A stretch of 64,000 nt of DNA from Aphanothece hegewaldii CCALA 016. GTDB lineage: Bacteria; Cyanobacteriota; Cyanobacteriia; Cyanobacteriales; Microcystaceae. The stretch lies in assembly GCF_003007785.1 (NCBI RefSeq), contig NZ_PXOH01000003.1:186001-250000 (forward strand), read 5' to 3'. Below the pieces are notes generated by a model. The model did not search any database. It was not told the origin of the DNA and saw only the letters and a program-made list of their open reading frames with translations. The position numbers and the translations under genes were made by a program. This document shows, piece by piece, positions 35,460 to 46,927 of the stretch. Each line of letters begins with the position of its first letter. The first letter of the stretch is position 1.

Positions 35460-38400
35460 ATGTCTAATTCTGAAATTTCACAATCAATTCTTGATACTCT
35501 AGACAAACTGCGCCAACTTGTACAAGTGGATGTTCAAGAAAACTGGTATTATTTAGACCAAGATTTATCAATTAAAGATATTAAGCTTGAAAAAGCTAAA
35601 CCCGTTCAGTTAAATGATAAAAGATATATCATTTGGTCATCGGGTCGTCAAGTCCAATGGTTAATTCAAAAAATTAAATTTTCATCTAGTTTAAAAGAAT
35701 ATCCTTTAATACATCTAACAGCAAGATTAGTTTTAACTTGGTGGGCTGAGGATGCCAAAATTTATATCAATGGAAAATTAGTTCAAGAAGGAGATTTATT
35801 TGATTCAACGACTCGACGACTTTTAACAACTGATGTTATTCCACAACGAGAAATAATTATCGCATTGCGTTTAGTAAGTCCAGGTCATGATATCGGGGCG
35901 TTAATGCGTTCTGTATTGATTTTTGAAAAACCTGATTTTATTGATCCAGCTTTTGTAGCTGATGAGTTAACTGTTTTATATAATTATCTTCAAGCTTTTG
36001 AACCTGAAAAATTAGATATTTTAGCCAATACATTAAATCAAATCAGTTGGAATATTGTTTCAGATCAAGAGAAATTTAATCAAAATTTATTAGAAATTAG
36101 AGAACAATTACAACCATTAGCTTCTTCTATTAAAAAAAGACAATTCCATCTTTTAGGTCACGCACATTTAGATTTAGCGTGGTTATGGCCAATTCAAGAA
36201 ACTTGGGAAGTTGCACAAAAAACATTTAATTCTGTTTTAAAGTTACAAAAATATTTCAGTGAGCTTAAATTTGGACAATCTAGCCCTGTTTTATATGAAT
36301 GGATAGAAAATAATCGTTTTGAGCTATTTACACAGATTCAAGAAGCATATAAAGCTAAATCGTGGGAACTTTTGGGCGGGATGTGGGTAGAACCTGAAGT
36401 TAATTTAATTTCGGGAGAATCATTAATACGTCAATTACTTTATGGTCAAAATTATTTTAAAGAAAAATTTGGCACAATTACAAAAGTTGCTTGGCTACCT
36501 GATACATTTGGTTTTCCTTGGCAACTTCCCCAGATTTTTAAACAAGCAGGTATCGAGTATTTTGTTACTGGGAAACTTCATTGGAATGATACGACAAAAT
36601 TTCCTCATGGTGTGTTTTGGTGGAAGTCTCCTGATGGTACACAATTATTATCTTTGATGTCTCCTCCGAATGTCGCCGGAGTGATGGATACTAACCCAAT
36701 TATTATGATGAATTATGCTATTAGTTGGGAACAACAAACGGGTTTAAAAGATGCGTTTTGGTTACCTGGTGTCGGTGATCATGGTGGTGGCCCAACACGT
36801 GATATGTTAGAAGTACAACAAAGATGGCAAAACTCACCTTTTTTCCCTCAAATTAGTTTTACGACAGCACAAGAATATTTAGACAATTTACCTCAAGAAA
36901 ACTTACCCGTTTGGAATGATGAATTATATTTAGAATTCCATCGCGGATGTTATACAACTCATGGTGATCAAAAATATTATAATCGTTATTGTGAAAAATT
37001 ATTATATCAAGCTGAATTATGGTCTAGTTTAGCGAGTATTCATTTAGAATTACCTTATCCTAAAACGGCTTTAACTGATGCTTGGAAGAAAGTTTTATTA
37101 AACCAGTTTCATGATATTTTACCCGGTACTTCTATTCCTAAAGTATTTGAGGATGCGAATAGAGAATGGTGCAAAGTTATCGAAACAGGAGAAGCAATAT
37201 TAGATATTTCTTTACAATTTATAGCATCTCGAATTATTCTTCCTATTCCTCCTCATTCTGAAGCAATACCAATTATTATTTTTAACTCTTTAAATTGGAC
37301 AAGATCAGAAGTTGTTAGTATTATAATGAATTCGTTGGTAAACTGGGATATTTATGATGTAGAATTAAATCAAGTTTATAGTCAAATAACATCAGAAAAC
37401 AAATTGCTATTTTTGGCTAAAGATATTCCATCTGTAGGGTATCGCTTATTTTGGTTAAGTCCTACTGAAAGAGTTAAACCAGAAATAAAAACAACATCAG
37501 AATTTATTCTTGAAAATGATTATATTAAAGTAATTATTAATCATGAAAGTGGAGATTTAGAAAGTATTTTTGATAAAGTACAGCAAAAAGAAATATTAAA
37601 TGGTGCAGGAAATCAATTACAAGCTTTTCAAGATAAAGATCAATATTGGGATGCGTGGAATATTGCTCCAAATTATCAAGATTTTCCTTTACAACCAAGT
37701 AAATTAAAATCAATTGAGTATTTAGATTATGGTTTGATACAATCTCGAATTAGAGTGATTAGAATTATTGGTAATTCAGAGTTTATTCAAGATTACATTT
37801 TACGAATAAATTCATCAATTTTACAAATAAAAACTACTGTCAATTGGCAAGAAGAAAATATTTTAGTTAAAGTAGCTTTTCCATTAAAACTAGAAAGTGA
37901 TGTTGTTACTTATGAAATTGCTTGCGGTGCAATTGAACGTTTAACCTGTCCTCAAACTGAAGCAGAAAAAGCAAAATGGGAAGTTTACGGACATCGTTGG
38001 ATTGATTTAACAGATGTTAATCAAAATTACGGAGTTAGTCTATTAAATGATTGTAAATATGGCTTTGATTGCCAAATGAATCAAATTAGATTAACCTTAT
38101 TAAGAGGGACAAAATGGCCTGATATTAATGCAGATAAAAGAATTCATTCTTTTACTTATGCAATTTATCCTCATTCGGGAAATTGGCAAGAAGCAAAAAC
38201 GGTTCATCGAGGTTATGAGTTAAATATTCCTCTAAAAGTTATTTTTCAAAAACAATTTAATAATACTTGTCTATCTCCTGTTAGTTCTTGGTTAAATATT
38301 GGTTCAGATAGTTTAATTTTGATAGCTTTAAAACAATTTGAAAATGATGTAACTAAATGGATTATGAGATGTTATGAATCTGAAGGTAAAATAGCATATT

Positions 38401-38525
38401 TAGATATAGCTAGTGAGATTGGGCTAACTTTATCATCTCCTGTTAATCTTTTGGAAGAAGATATTGTTTTAGATGAATTAACGGTTAAACCTTGGCAAAT
38501 AGTGAGTTATAAAATACAAAAATGA
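35460..38525 (+). CDS. GH38 alpha-mannosidase
   Basis: The ATG at 35460 ([20 protein letters not shown]) is chosen over an upstream in-frame start at 35433 that runs through the dispersed GTAGGGGTTTGG repeat. The 1021-residue protein has the GH38 catalytic domain after an N-terminal region. Motifs are [20 protein letters not shown] (zinc-binding HxHxD), [15 protein letters not shown] and the nucleophile region [15 protein letters not shown], with C-terminal beta domains. There is no signal peptide, so it is cytosolic like class II enzymes. It probably degrades mannose-containing oligosaccharides. The next gene overlaps its stop by 4 bp. Confidence 0.94.
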   Translation: MSNSEISQSILDTLDKLRQLVQVDVQENWYYLDQDLSIKDIKLEKAKPVQLNDKRYIIWSSGRQVQWLIQKIKFSSSLKEYPLIHLTARLVLTWWAEDAKIYINGKLVQEGDLFDSTTRRLLTTDVIPQREIIIALRLVSPGHDIGALMRSVLIFEKPDFIDPAFVADELTVLYNYLQAFEPEKLDILANTLNQISWNIVSDQEKFNQNLLEIREQLQPLASSIKKRQFHLLGHAHLDLAWLWPIQETWEVAQKTFNSVLKLQKYFSELKFGQSSPVLYEWIENNRFELFTQIQEAYKAKSWELLGGMWVEPEVNLISGESLIRQLLYGQNYFKEKFGTITKVAWLPDTFGFPWQLPQIFKQAGIEYFVTGKLHWNDTTKFPHGVFWWKSPDGTQLLSLMSPPNVAGVMDTNPIIMMNYAISWEQQTGLKDAFWLPGVGDHGGGPTRDMLEVQQRWQNSPFFPQISFTTAQEYLDNLPQENLPVWNDELYLEFHRGCYTTHGDQKYYNRYCEKLLYQAELWSSLASIHLELPYPKTALTDAWKKVLLNQFHDILPGTSIPKVFEDANREWCKVIETGEAILDISLQFIASRIILPIPPHSEAIPIIIFNSLNWTRSEVVSIIMNSLVNWDIYDVELNQVYSQITSENKLLFLAKDIPSVGYRLFWLSPTERVKPEIKTTSEFILENDYIKVIINHESGDLESIFDKVQQKEILNGAGNQLQAFQDKDQYWDAWNIAPNYQDFPLQPSKLKSIEYLDYGLIQSRIRVIRIIGNSEFIQDYILRINSSILQIKTTVNWQEENILVKVAFPLKLESDVVTYEIACGAIERLTCPQTEAEKAKWEVYGHRWIDLTDVNQNYGVSLLNDCKYGFDCQMNQIRLTLLRGTKWPDINADKRIHSFTYAIYPHSGNWQEAKTVHRGYELNIPLKVIFQKQFNNTCLSPVSSWLNIGSDSLILIALKQFENDVTKWIMRCYESEGKIAYLDIASEIGLTLSSPVNLLEEDIVLDELTVKPWQIVSYKIQK

Positions 38526-38749
38526 AAATACAAGTTAAAGTCAAACCCAACTCGAAACTACAAAAAATTGAAGAAACAACATATGGAAGCTTAGTTATAT
38601 ATTTAAAATCGCCTTCCGTTGATGAAAAAGCGAATCAAGAATTAATTCAAGTTTTGGCGCAAAAATACAAAGTTGCTAAATTCAAAATTATGATTAAGTC
38701 GGGAACAACTTCTAAAATTAAGCTAGTAGAAATTCAGATTGCCGGATAA
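38522..38749 (+). CDS. DUF167/YggU-family small protein
   Basis: The 75-residue protein has the DUF167 pattern: [18 protein letters not shown], followed by [20 protein letters not shown] and [16 protein letters not shown]. The fold is a small alpha/beta sandwich and the function is unknown. Its ATG overlaps the TGA of the alpha-mannosidase gene (ATGA), implying translational coupling, an unusual neighbour for this family. Confidence 0.92.
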   Translation: MKIQVKVKPNSKLQKIEETTYGSLVIYLKSPSVDEKANQELIQVLAQKYKVAKFKIMIKSGTTSKIKLVEIQIAG

Positions 38750-38776
38750 ACTATCATTACTAAATTAACGTTCCAA

Positions 38777-39085
38777 TTATGGTGGGGATGTTTTTAGAAA
38801 TAATCCATTAATCTTGGTAGCCAGTTCAATATCCATTGCTGTTATACCACCTGCATCATGAGTCACTAAATCAATAGTGACACGATTGTAAACGTTAGAC
38901 CATTCAGGATGATGTCCCATCGATTCTGCTACTAACGCTACACTCGACATAAAACCGAAAGCTTCAACAAAAGAGTTGAATTGTAACTCACGGTGAAGCT
39001 TATCATCTTTAATTTTCCAACCCTCTAGTTTAGTCAAAGCGAGATCGATTTCAGTTGAATTAAGCGGTGTTAAAATATTGCTCAT
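38777..39085 (-). CDS. 4a-hydroxytetrahydrobiopterin dehydratase (PCD/DCoH)
   Basis: Start at the ATG at 39085 ([20 protein letters not shown]), giving 102 residues, the family's normal size. A longer frame to 39160 would overlap the upstream Coq4-like gene and add non-conserved residues. The active-site signature is present: [20 protein letters not shown], followed by [16 protein letters not shown], with the catalytic histidine pair. The enzyme dehydrates pterin-4a-carbinolamine to recycle pterin cofactors; in cyanobacteria a RuBisCO-assembly-related relative (PCD-like) also exists, but this sequence has the canonical motif. Confidence 0.92.
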   Translation of the reverse strand: MSNILTPLNSTEIDLALTKLEGWKIKDDKLHRELQFNSFVEAFGFMSSVALVAESMGHHPEWSNVYNRVTIDLVTHDAGGITAMDIELATKINGLFLKTSPP

Positions 39086-39107
39086 TTGTTTTAATAAAGT
39101 TAATGAA

Positions 39108-39869
39108 TTAGGCGATCGCATCTCGAATTTGAGTGTTACTATACCAGCTATACAGCCCATCCAAAACAGGTTTAATATTTAACTCCTCTCGCCATTCTTC
39201 AAGAGGTCGTTCTAATTCTTCTTCCCACTTGATGGGAAATAATGGTTTTGCGGCCTGCCCCATTTCGATTCCTTTGGAGATTAATTCAAAGCTGTACCTC
39301 ATTGTTCTGCCCTTTTGTGCGGGTTCTAAGTCTTCTCGATACAATTGCTCGGCTGTTAAAAAGTTCAATAATAGAGATGTCGTATCCAAAAAAAGAAAGG
39401 TTGGAAAAGCTATTTGAGCAGCAGTTACAGAAATTACCCCCAATTCGCCCAAGTTATCTAAGCTGAATCCAGTGAGGATGTGGTGGAGATCATGAGTTTT
39501 ATACACTCTAAAGGTGATGTACTCAGCATCGCTGTTAAAACTAGAGGGGGTTCGGTAAAATCCAGGATCATATCCCAATGCGCTGAGAACTTTTGCATAA
39601 GTCCAACCGAGAGAGTATTGAGGCATATTTAACATCGTCTCTAGGTCATATGGTTGCCCCATATATCTTTCTTTTACTATCGCTGCGGAAGCTGGGTTCT
39701 GTAACACAGTTTGAGTACATAACTGCATCTGACGACTGTTATTCAATCGTTCACTGAGATCAAAAACATTATTAGTATCTTTGCCTGCGCCTGCTGCTAA
39801 ATCAACTAATTCTAAAAATGTGTTTAGTTTTTCTGGCGTAATTAAACTATTAATATAGCGTAATCCCAT
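39108..39869 (-). CDS. Coq4-family protein
   Basis: The 253-residue protein contains the Coq4 signature HDxxHx(11)[21 protein letters not shown] followed by [13 protein letters not shown]. Eukaryotic Coq4 organises the ubiquinone-biosynthesis complex and binds a metal and lipid through this motif. Cyanobacteria make plastoquinone, so the bacterial role is not settled. The gene is 22 bp upstream of the pterin dehydratase gene on the same strand. The 318-bp region beyond its start (39870-40187) is AT-rich, holds promoters at most, and shows no gene or clear structure. Confidence 0.88.
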   Translation of the reverse strand: MGLRYINSLITPEKLNTFLELVDLAAGAGKDTNNVFDLSERLNNSRQMQLCTQTVLQNPASAAIVKERYMGQPYDLETMLNMPQYSLGWTYAKVLSALGYDPGFYRTPSSFNSDAEYITFRVYKTHDLHHILTGFSLDNLGELGVISVTAAQIAFPTFLFLDTTSLLLNFLTAEQLYREDLEPAQKGRTMRYSFELISKGIEMGQAAKPLFPIKWEEELERPLEEWREELNIKPVLDGLYSWYSNTQIRDAIA

Positions 39870-40187
39870 ATCCCAATTGCTCCTATTGTCAATAATTTTT
39901 CTAACGTAATTTAGCCCAATTAATTTATACTTATAGCAATAAATAATTGCTTTAAATATTTAATCATTGTCCATGATATATAAGGCAAATTAAAAAAATA
40001 TTAAGAATTATTAGATAATTTACCTAGGGGTTTGCTTGATAAATTTAGCATATTTTTATAATATTTTTGCCACCTCTGTAACAATTTTTTATAGTTATGA
40101 TAAACTGTTCCAAGTTATTTTTTTTAAATTAAAATTGTCTATTCTCTATCAAGAAATTATACAATAAAGGCAAGCTTCATTCTGCTC

Positions 40188-41507
40188 GTGTCATCGCCTA
40201 TGGCTGCTAAAACTGCAAAAGAATCGATATTAACTTTAACAAATGTGGGTAAAGCTTATGAACAACCTAACCGAGAACCAATTAGTATTATAGAAAGCAT
40301 AAATTTGGAACTTCGTCAAGGTGAAATTGTTGCTTTATTGGGGCCTTCTGGTTCAGGAAAATCAACTTTAATGCGAATGATGGCGGGTTTAATTTCTCCA
40401 TCCAAAGGGAAAATTTTGTATCATGGAATACCTTGAGTGGGGCTAAATCCAGGTGTTGCGATCGTTTTTCAAAGTTTCGCTTTGTATCCTTGGTTAACAG
40501 TACAGGAAAATGTAGAATTAGGTCTAAAAGCAAAAGGAATTTTACCCGATATTAGAGAACAAAAAGCGATTGAAATGATCGATATTATTGGGTTAGATGG
40601 GTTTGAAAATGCTTATCCGAAAGAATTATCAGGAGGGATGCGTCAACGAGTCGGTTTTGCAAGGGCGTTAGCGGTTGAACCAGAATTATTATGTATGGAT
40701 GAACCCTTCTCAGCATTAGATGTTTTAACCGCAGAAAACCTCAGAATTGAATTATTAGATTTGTGGCTAGAAAATCGCATACCTACTAAATTTATTTTAA
40801 TTGTAACTCATGGTATTGAAGAAGCCGTTATTCTAGCAGATAGAATTATTGTTTTAGGGCGAAATCCTGGACGAATTAGGGCTGATTTTTCGGTGACTTT
40901 ACCCCATTATCGAGATCGTAAGAGTTTGAATTTTCAAGCTATTGTAGATCAAGTTTATACAATTATGACTAATCCTGATTTAGAAATTCATGAATCACCC
41001 GAAAAAAGCAATACTACAACCAATACAGCGAAAAAATATTAGTCTTTACCATCGGTTCGCATTGGTTCTATTGCTGGCTTTTTGGAATTATTAGAAAACC
41101 GTCAAAATCAAGATTTATATCGTTTAGGACAAGAATTGCAGTTAGAGGTTGATGATATTTTACCAATTGTTGAAGCCGCTAAATTGATGGATTTGATTGA
41201 TTTACAACAAGGGGATATTTATTTAAAACCTATTGCTTTTCAGTTTATTGAAGGAAATATTGACGAACGTAAAGAAATTATACGAACTCAGTTAATGAAT
41301 CATATTCGCTTAGTTCAACAAATTTTTAATTTATTACAAGCAAAACAAAATCAACGCATTCCCGAAGAATTAATTTTAGATATTCTCCAAAATCATTTTA
41401 GTCCAAATGAAGCCCAAAGACAACTTAATACAGCGATTGACTGGGCGCGTTATGGAGAGTTATTCAGTTATGATGAACCTTCGGTTTTAGTTTTTATCAG
41501 TCTTTGA
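40188..41507 (+). pseudogene. ABC transporter ATPase (NrtD/SsuB type with C-terminal AAA-associated domain), interrupted by two stop codons
   Basis: Three open pieces in the same frame form one gene. Piece 1 (40188 or ATG 40200 to 40436) holds Walker A, LLGPSGSGKSTLMRMM, and ends at TGA 40434-40436. Piece 2 (40437-41042) resumes immediately with VGLNPGVAIVFQSFALYPWL, then LSGGMRQRVGFARAL, CMDEPFSALD and the H-loop VTHGIEE, ending at TAG 41040-41042. Piece 3 (41043-41507) continues in frame with SLPSVRIGSIAGFLELLENR and the winged-helix-like AAA-associated domain. Since no frameshift is needed, two nonsense mutations split Walker A from the signature motif and inactivate the ATPase. It belongs to the nitrate/sulfonate/bicarbonate importer class; substrate unknown. 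Confidence 0.9.
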
Positions 41508-42775
41508 TGAGTATTCCTAAAGAATTAATTGAAGCAGCGAGAACTTATCATCTTAATTTTTGGCAACAGTTTTGGACAGTAGAATTACCTTCTGGTGTAA
41601 TTGGTTTAATCTGGAATAGTGTGATGTCAGTCGCGGGGGGTTGGTTTTTCTTAATTGCCATAGAATCATTTACTTTAGGCGAAAAAGATTTTACATTACT
41701 TGGTTTGGGGTCATTTTTAGCTACAGCAGCAAGTGAAGGTAATTTTCCCGCTATTTTGTGGGGTTTGTTGGTTTTAATTGGTATTATTATTATGATTGAT
41801 TTTCTGATTTGGCGACCGTTGATTGCTTGGTCAGAAAAGTTTAAATTTGAAACGGTAGATGCTCAAAATGTACCTGAGTCTGTGATTTTAGATTTTATCC
41901 GACGTTCACCGACTTTAAGATTAATTAGCGATCGTATTCTAAAGCCTTTTGCTCAAAATGTCGATCAAAGCTTAGTTAGTTTACTCGCTACTAATACTAA
42001 ATCATTTTCTGTACGCCATCAATCTAATTTTGGAAAATGGTTAGAACGCATTTTTATCAGTGGTTTTGCGTTTATTGTTTTGTGGGGAACTTGGGAAGCT
42101 GTTTTATTATTAAGAACCCTTGGTTTTGAAAGTTGGAAAGAAATCATTACAGGGGCGATTTTTACGGCAATACGAGTTATTATTGCTTTGATTTTATCCT
42201 TATTATGGACAGTGCCAGTGGGTGTAGCGATTGGGAAAAATCCACATTTAGCGAGGATTCTACAGCCTATTGTTCAAATTGCGGCATCTGTTCCCGCTAC
42301 GGCTTTGTTTCCCGTGTTATTACTCTATTTAGCTAAAATGGGCGGCGGTTTACAAATCGGTTCAGTCGCGCTGATGATGTTGGGTACTATGTGGTACATT
42401 TTATTTAATGTGATTGCTGGGGCGCAGTCGATACCTTCTGATTTATTTGAAGCGGCTAAGGTTTATCGTCTTTCTTTAATTCAACGTTGGAAAACGGTTA
42501 TTTTACCCAGAATTTTTCCTTATTTAATTACAGGAATCATTACCGCAGTGGGTGGGGCGTGGAATGCGAGTATTGTGAGTGAATATGTCCATTTTCAAAG
42601 GAAAACTTTAACGACGACTGGTTTAGGTTCTACGATTTCTGAGGCAACTGCACAGGGAAATTATGCTTTACTTTTAGCCGCTACCTCCGTGATGTCTTTA
42701 TTAGTAGTTTTTACTAATCGTTTTGTCTGGCGTAGGTTATACAAATTAGCACAAGATAAATATCGGTTGTTGTAG
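41507..42775 (+). pseudogene. ABC transporter permease (tandem BPD_transp_1 domains), 5' truncated
   Basis: The frame from ATG 41507 encodes 422 residues that begin in the middle of the first permease domain at SIPKELIEAARTYHLNFWQQ, the EAA loop. The second complete domain follows (about 190-415), including SIPSDLFEAAKVYRLSLIQR. Intact double-domain permeases of this class are roughly 130-150 residues longer at the N-terminus, so the first several membrane helices are missing. The preceding ATPase runs into it with an ATGA overlap, as if a deletion fused the two. With the broken ATPase this is a decaying transporter locus; no substrate-binding protein gene is nearby. Confidence 0.85.
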
Positions 42776-42808
42776 GGGCTTGGTGTTGATGACCAAACCC
42801 CCTTTTTT
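42775..42808 (+). terminator. Rho-independent terminator built on the GTAGGGG...CCAAACCC palindrome
   Basis: GGGGCTTGGT and ACCAAACCCC pair around a 7-nt loop and are followed by six T, a textbook terminator for the plus-strand permease remnant. It fills the 36-bp gap to the convergent RTX gene and is a degenerate member of the GGGTTTGG/CCAAACCC repeat family. Confidence 0.8.
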
Positions 42809-42811
42809 GGA

Positions 42812-45800
42812 TTATGCAATACTAAAATCAGCACTCTTTAGAGCTAAATTAGTAGCCAGAGTTGCAAACTGAGTCGCGGCTGTTCCATCCAAACCATCAG
42901 CATCAAAGAATAAACCGCCAGTTGTTGAATTATAAATCAAGCGCTGGTCTGCTGTGGTTGCAGATAAACCGATGATGAACTGATTTGCTGCAAGTGTACC
43001 AATAACTAAATCACTACCAAAACCCGAAGCAGATAGAACAATTGTATCATCGACGACTCGGAAATCGGTGATGGTATCGATGCCTTCAGTTGGGGTATTA
43101 AAGACAAATTGGTCTAAATTACGACCGCCTGTCAGGGTATCAAAACCTACACTACCTACTAAAATATCATTACCATTACCGCCACTAAGAATATCATCCC
43201 CTCCGTTTCCAGTAATGGTATTGTTGTTGCTATTTCCTGTGATGCTATTATTATCGTCGTTTCCTGAACCATCAATGGGGTTTGAATCCGTGAGGAAAAG
43301 GGTTTCTACGTTAGCGCTTAGAGTATAACTAAAATTCGCTCTTACGGTATCTAGTCCTTCGTCAGGGGCTTCGTTAATAACATCGCCAAGGCTATCGACA
43401 TAGTAAATATCATTACCAGCAAAGCCATTGAGGGTATCATCACCTGCACCACCATTAAGGATATCATTACCCGCAGTGCCATTTAAGATATCATTGCCAT
43501 CAGTGCCGTCATCATTGAGGATGGTTCCTGTAATGGGTGTTGCTGTACTAATCGTGTACCCTGTGCCATTGGCGAGTGTAATTTCGACGGTTTCTTCAGG
43601 TTCAGGAGTAAAATATATATCACCAATTGGGTCAATTGTCAAGAGGACTGTACTCGAATTAGCCGCAAAGACGATCGTACCACCGGTATTATTAATGCTA
43701 TTGGCGCCTTTTTGTGTATAATCGATCGCACGTACAGCAGTACCACCCAAAGTAAAATTAACCGTCAGTGGGTTAGTTGTATCACCAGTACGGGTAAAGG
43801 TATATAGAAAATTTAGAGAACCGTTTTCTGTAACAGCATTGGGATTAACTTCAAGAGTTATACTCGGTAGTAAGACATCATCGTTGGTAATTGTCCCTGT
43901 CACCGTTTCTACGGTATCAATGATGTAATTTGCATCACTAGCTAAAGTAATGCCGATGGTTTCATCGCTTTCTAGGGTTACATCAGTCGTGGGGTCTATA
44001 ATAAGGGTGGCTGTTGCAGAATCTGGGGCAAAGGTAATTATTCCGTTAGTTCCTGTTATACTTGCACCAGTTTGAGTGTAATCATCATCAAGGATGGCAT
44101 CACCACTGAGAGTAAAATAAGTAGTTAAAGAATTCGTGAGATTACCACTTCGCGTAAAGGTATAAACTAGATTTTCGGTGCCATCTTCATTAACACCACT
44201 ATTTGGCTCAATTGTCAAGGTAATATTAGGTAAGAAATCATCATCAACAATGTTTAAAGTTGCTGTTGATAGGCTACCTAGAGTTGCGCCACCTGTTGGG
44301 CTAGATAGCGTTAGGTTAAGGGTTTCGTCACCTTCGATGCTTATGTCGTTATTGATGGGAATAGTTACGGTTTTACTGTTTTCCCCATCGGCAAAATCTA
44401 CGGTAATTGGGCTACCATCATAATCATCCGATGCTGTAGCAGTACCGCCAGATGATGTAAGAATAACACTAATTGCACCGACGGTTCCCTGTTGACGTGT
44501 AATGGTGATGGTTGCGTTGCTGCTTTCGGGTGTACTAAAAATAGCTTGAGAAAATGATAGGACACCAGATGGGTTTTGTGTTTCGATGAACGCGCTAGAA
44601 TTGAGGTCGAGTCCGGTTACGCCTTCGATAATGGCAATGAGTTCATCGGGTTCACTTCCGGGTTTGTCGAGATAAACGGCGGTTCCTGTGATGCCACTAA
44701 TGGGAGAAGTACTCAGAAAATAGTCACTTTTTGGTCCAGTTAGTTGAATAAAGTCTTTATTGGCTTTAAAATCGACTATCAGAGCATAGTCGGATGTTCC
44801 TACGGTGGTGGTATTTTGGTCATCATAAAATATAGTAGCTACATTCCCAAGAATGAAAATATCGCTACCATTACCGCCATTGAGAGTGTCAATTTCTCCA
44901 AAACCGGGATTTACGGCGTTTTGAGCCACACCAATAAGGGTATCATTACCCCCGGCTGCGTTTAAATTGTCATTTCTAAGACCGCCGACTAAGGTATCGT
45001 TGCCATCCCCTGTAATAATGTTATCGTTGGCTGCTGTTCCCATAATCGAAAAGCGCTCGATGTTAGAAAAATTAACTGAGTCGAAATTGTTAACATTATT
45101 ACTGTAATAGGCAGTGTAAGAACCGTTAAAGCCTCCTGTTCCATTGCTACTGATACTACTGGTAATGCCACTCTGAGGAGAAGAGCCAGTATAGTTGTTA
45201 TTAGAGTAATCAACAATTAATAAATCGTTTCCAGCTTCTCCATTAACGGTATCTTTTCCTAAACCTCCATTAATCGTATCACTGCCACCGCCCGTACTTA
45301 AATTGTTATTGGTGCGTTGCGTGTAGCTAATGCTGTCATTACCACTACCTGTCATCAGGTTAGTGAATAATTCGATATTTGATACACTGGTTCCATTTGC
45401 AAGAATAATCGGAGCATAGGTACTTCCGCTATCATTAAAGCTTAAGGCAGTGGTCGCACTACTAAAGTTCCCATCAACTAAGGTATCTGTTCCAGAACCT
45501 CCATCAATAATATTTATGCCGCTTCCTGCCGTAATCGTATCATTACCAAAGCCGCCATTAATATTATCATTTCCCCCAGCCGCGTTAATACTATCACTAC
45601 CTGCACCCCCATTGATGGTATCATTACCATCCCCTGTGTTAATGCGATCGCTGACTTTTGTACCTGTAATTTGAAAGCGCTCGATGTTGGTAAAGCTAAT
45701 TGAGTCGAGGTTAAGATTAGTGTTGTAGTAAGCGAAAACATAACCAGTTACTCCGTTGACACCGCTACTAAAAATGGAGATGGTAAGTCCCGCTTGAGGA

Positions 45801-46597
45801 GCACTTCCAGTATAGTTGTTACTTGAATAATCAACAATTAATAGGTCGTTTCCAGTTCCTCCACTGATGGTGTCTCTTCCTAAACCTCCGTTAATCGTAT
45901 CATTACCATTACTGGTATTAATGTTATTATTATTCCGTAGCTTGTAGCTAATACTATCATTGCCATCTCCTGTCGTCAGGTTGGTAAAAAATTCAATATT
46001 TGAGACACGAGTTCCATCTGAAAGATTAATCGGAGCATTGGTACTGCTATCATTAAATCTTAAAGCATTCGTGGCATTCTTAAAGTTCCCATCAACTAAA
46101 GTATCAATTCCAGCGCCACCATCAATGATATTAATGCCTGTTCCCCCAAGGATGGTATCATTCCCATCACCACCATTGATACGATCGTCTCCTCCAGCAG
46201 CATTCAAGTTATCGTTACCTAAGCCCCCAATAATGGTATCATTGCCATCCCCTGTACTAATGCTGTCACTAGCTGCTGTACCTGTAATTTGAAACCGCTC
46301 AATATTGGTGAAGTTTATTAAGTTCTGAGTATTACCGTTAGACGCTTGGTAATAACCGTTGTATGTTTTTGTCCCACTGCTATAAATAGAAGTGTTGATG
46401 CCTGATGGCGGGGTGACTCCTGTGTAGTTAATACTGGAGTAGTCTACAATTAATAGATCATTTCCTGATCCTCCATCAACGGTGTCAACTCCTAGTTTAG
46501 GGAGAAGGGTGTCATTACCCCCTAAACCTTGGATTAAATCATCTCCATTGGTTCCAGTCAGTAAGTTATCGAGATTATCACCCGGAAAAGTTGGCAT
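42812..46597 (-). CDS. Large RTX-repeat protein with Calx-beta domains, likely type I secreted
   Basis: The 1261-residue protein has no signal peptide and no cysteine-rich region. Residues about 12-560 hold GGxGxDxL calcium-binding nonapeptides arranged in a triplicated module of about 205 residues; each unit carries NDLLIVDYS (starts near 46, 250 and 457). Residues about 680-1030 form three Calx-beta-like domains (for example TASDDYDGSPITVDFADGEN and ILNDDGTDGNDILNG at the end). More RTX repeats follow (about 1033-1160). The C-terminal domain (about 1160-1261) has a hydrophobic, aspartate-containing tail typical of type I secretion signals. It is probably an exported adhesin or surface-layer-like protein. 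The 330 bp upstream (46598-46927) are AT-rich with no gene seen. Confidence 0.9.
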   Translation of the reverse strand: MPTFPGDNLDNLLTGTNGDDLIQGLGGNDTLLPKLGVDTVDGGSGNDLLIVDYSSINYTGVTPPSGINTSIYSSGTKTYNGYYQASNGNTQNLINFTNIERFQITGTAASDSISTGDGNDTIIGGLGNDNLNAAGGDDRINGGDGNDTILGGTGINIIDGGAGIDTLVDGNFKNATNALRFNDSSTNAPINLSDGTRVSNIEFFTNLTTGDGNDSISYKLRNNNNINTSNGNDTINGGLGRDTISGGTGNDLLIVDYSSNNYTGSAPQAGLTISIFSSGVNGVTGYVFAYYNTNLNLDSISFTNIERFQITGTKVSDRINTGDGNDTINGGAGSDSINAAGGNDNINGGFGNDTITAGSGINIIDGGSGTDTLVDGNFSSATTALSFNDSGSTYAPIILANGTSVSNIELFTNLMTGSGNDSISYTQRTNNNLSTGGGSDTINGGLGKDTVNGEAGNDLLIVDYSNNNYTGSSPQSGITSSISSNGTGGFNGSYTAYYSNNVNNFDSVNFSNIERFSIMGTAANDNIITGDGNDTLVGGLRNDNLNAAGGNDTLIGVAQNAVNPGFGEIDTLNGGNGSDIFILGNVATIFYDDQNTTTVGTSDYALIVDFKANKDFIQLTGPKSDYFLSTSPISGITGTAVYLDKPGSEPDELIAIIEGVTGLDLNSSAFIETQNPSGVLSFSQAIFSTPESSNATITITRQQGTVGAISVILTSSGGTATASDDYDGSPITVDFADGENSKTVTIPINNDISIEGDETLNLTLSSPTGGATLGSLSTATLNIVDDDFLPNITLTIEPNSGVNEDGTENLVYTFTRSGNLTNSLTTYFTLSGDAILDDDYTQTGASITGTNGIITFAPDSATATLIIDPTTDVTLESDETIGITLASDANYIIDTVETVTGTITNDDVLLPSITLEVNPNAVTENGSLNFLYTFTRTGDTTNPLTVNFTLGGTAVRAIDYTQKGANSINNTGGTIVFAANSSTVLLTIDPIGDIYFTPEPEETVEITLANGTGYTISTATPITGTILNDDGTDGNDILNGTAGNDILNGGAGDDTLNGFAGNDIYYVDSLGDVINEAPDEGLDTVRANFSYTLSANVETLFLTDSNPIDGSGNDDNNSITGNSNNNTITGNGGDDILSGGNGNDILVGSVGFDTLTGGRNLDQFVFNTPTEGIDTITDFRVVDDTIVLSASGFGSDLVIGTLAANQFIIGLSATTADQRLIYNSTTGGLFFDADGLDGTAATQFATLATNLALKSADFSIA

Positions 46598-46927
46598 TTT
46601 TTTGCTCCTAGTTTAATTTAGTTAATTTAAGTTTTTACAAATGTAGTTGTTCTGAGTTTTTACTTTGGCTACGAAACGGTCATGTAATCAATATATTCGT
46701 TGGCGTTTAATTTGTCGTGAGTCTAAGGTCACAAAAAAGTCATCTTTTTGCTTTAGGTCAAACAAGGCTATATTTTTAATCAATGCTTCATCATAACAAA
46801 CCCTTTAAAATATACAAGTTTGTTTGAATTTTTTATCGAGATGACTTTGTTAATTGTCTAAAAGCTATATTTTGCTTAAACTATTTATTCTATTGATAAT
46901 TTTTCTATAAAAAAAGATTAAAAAATC

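Noticed and set aside
40434-40436. In-frame TGA as recoding (selenocysteine or readthrough) in the ABC ATPase
   Set aside because: A second nonsense codon of a different type (TAG) follows in the same gene, no recoding hairpin is seen and the permease is truncated, so decay is the simpler reading.
43068-46292. Several long open frames on the strand opposite the RTX gene (for example 43068-43721 and 45960-46292)
   Set aside because: They are by-products of the repetitive GGxGxD codons read on the other strand; they have Pro/Leu/Ser-rich low-complexity products and no ribosome binding sites.
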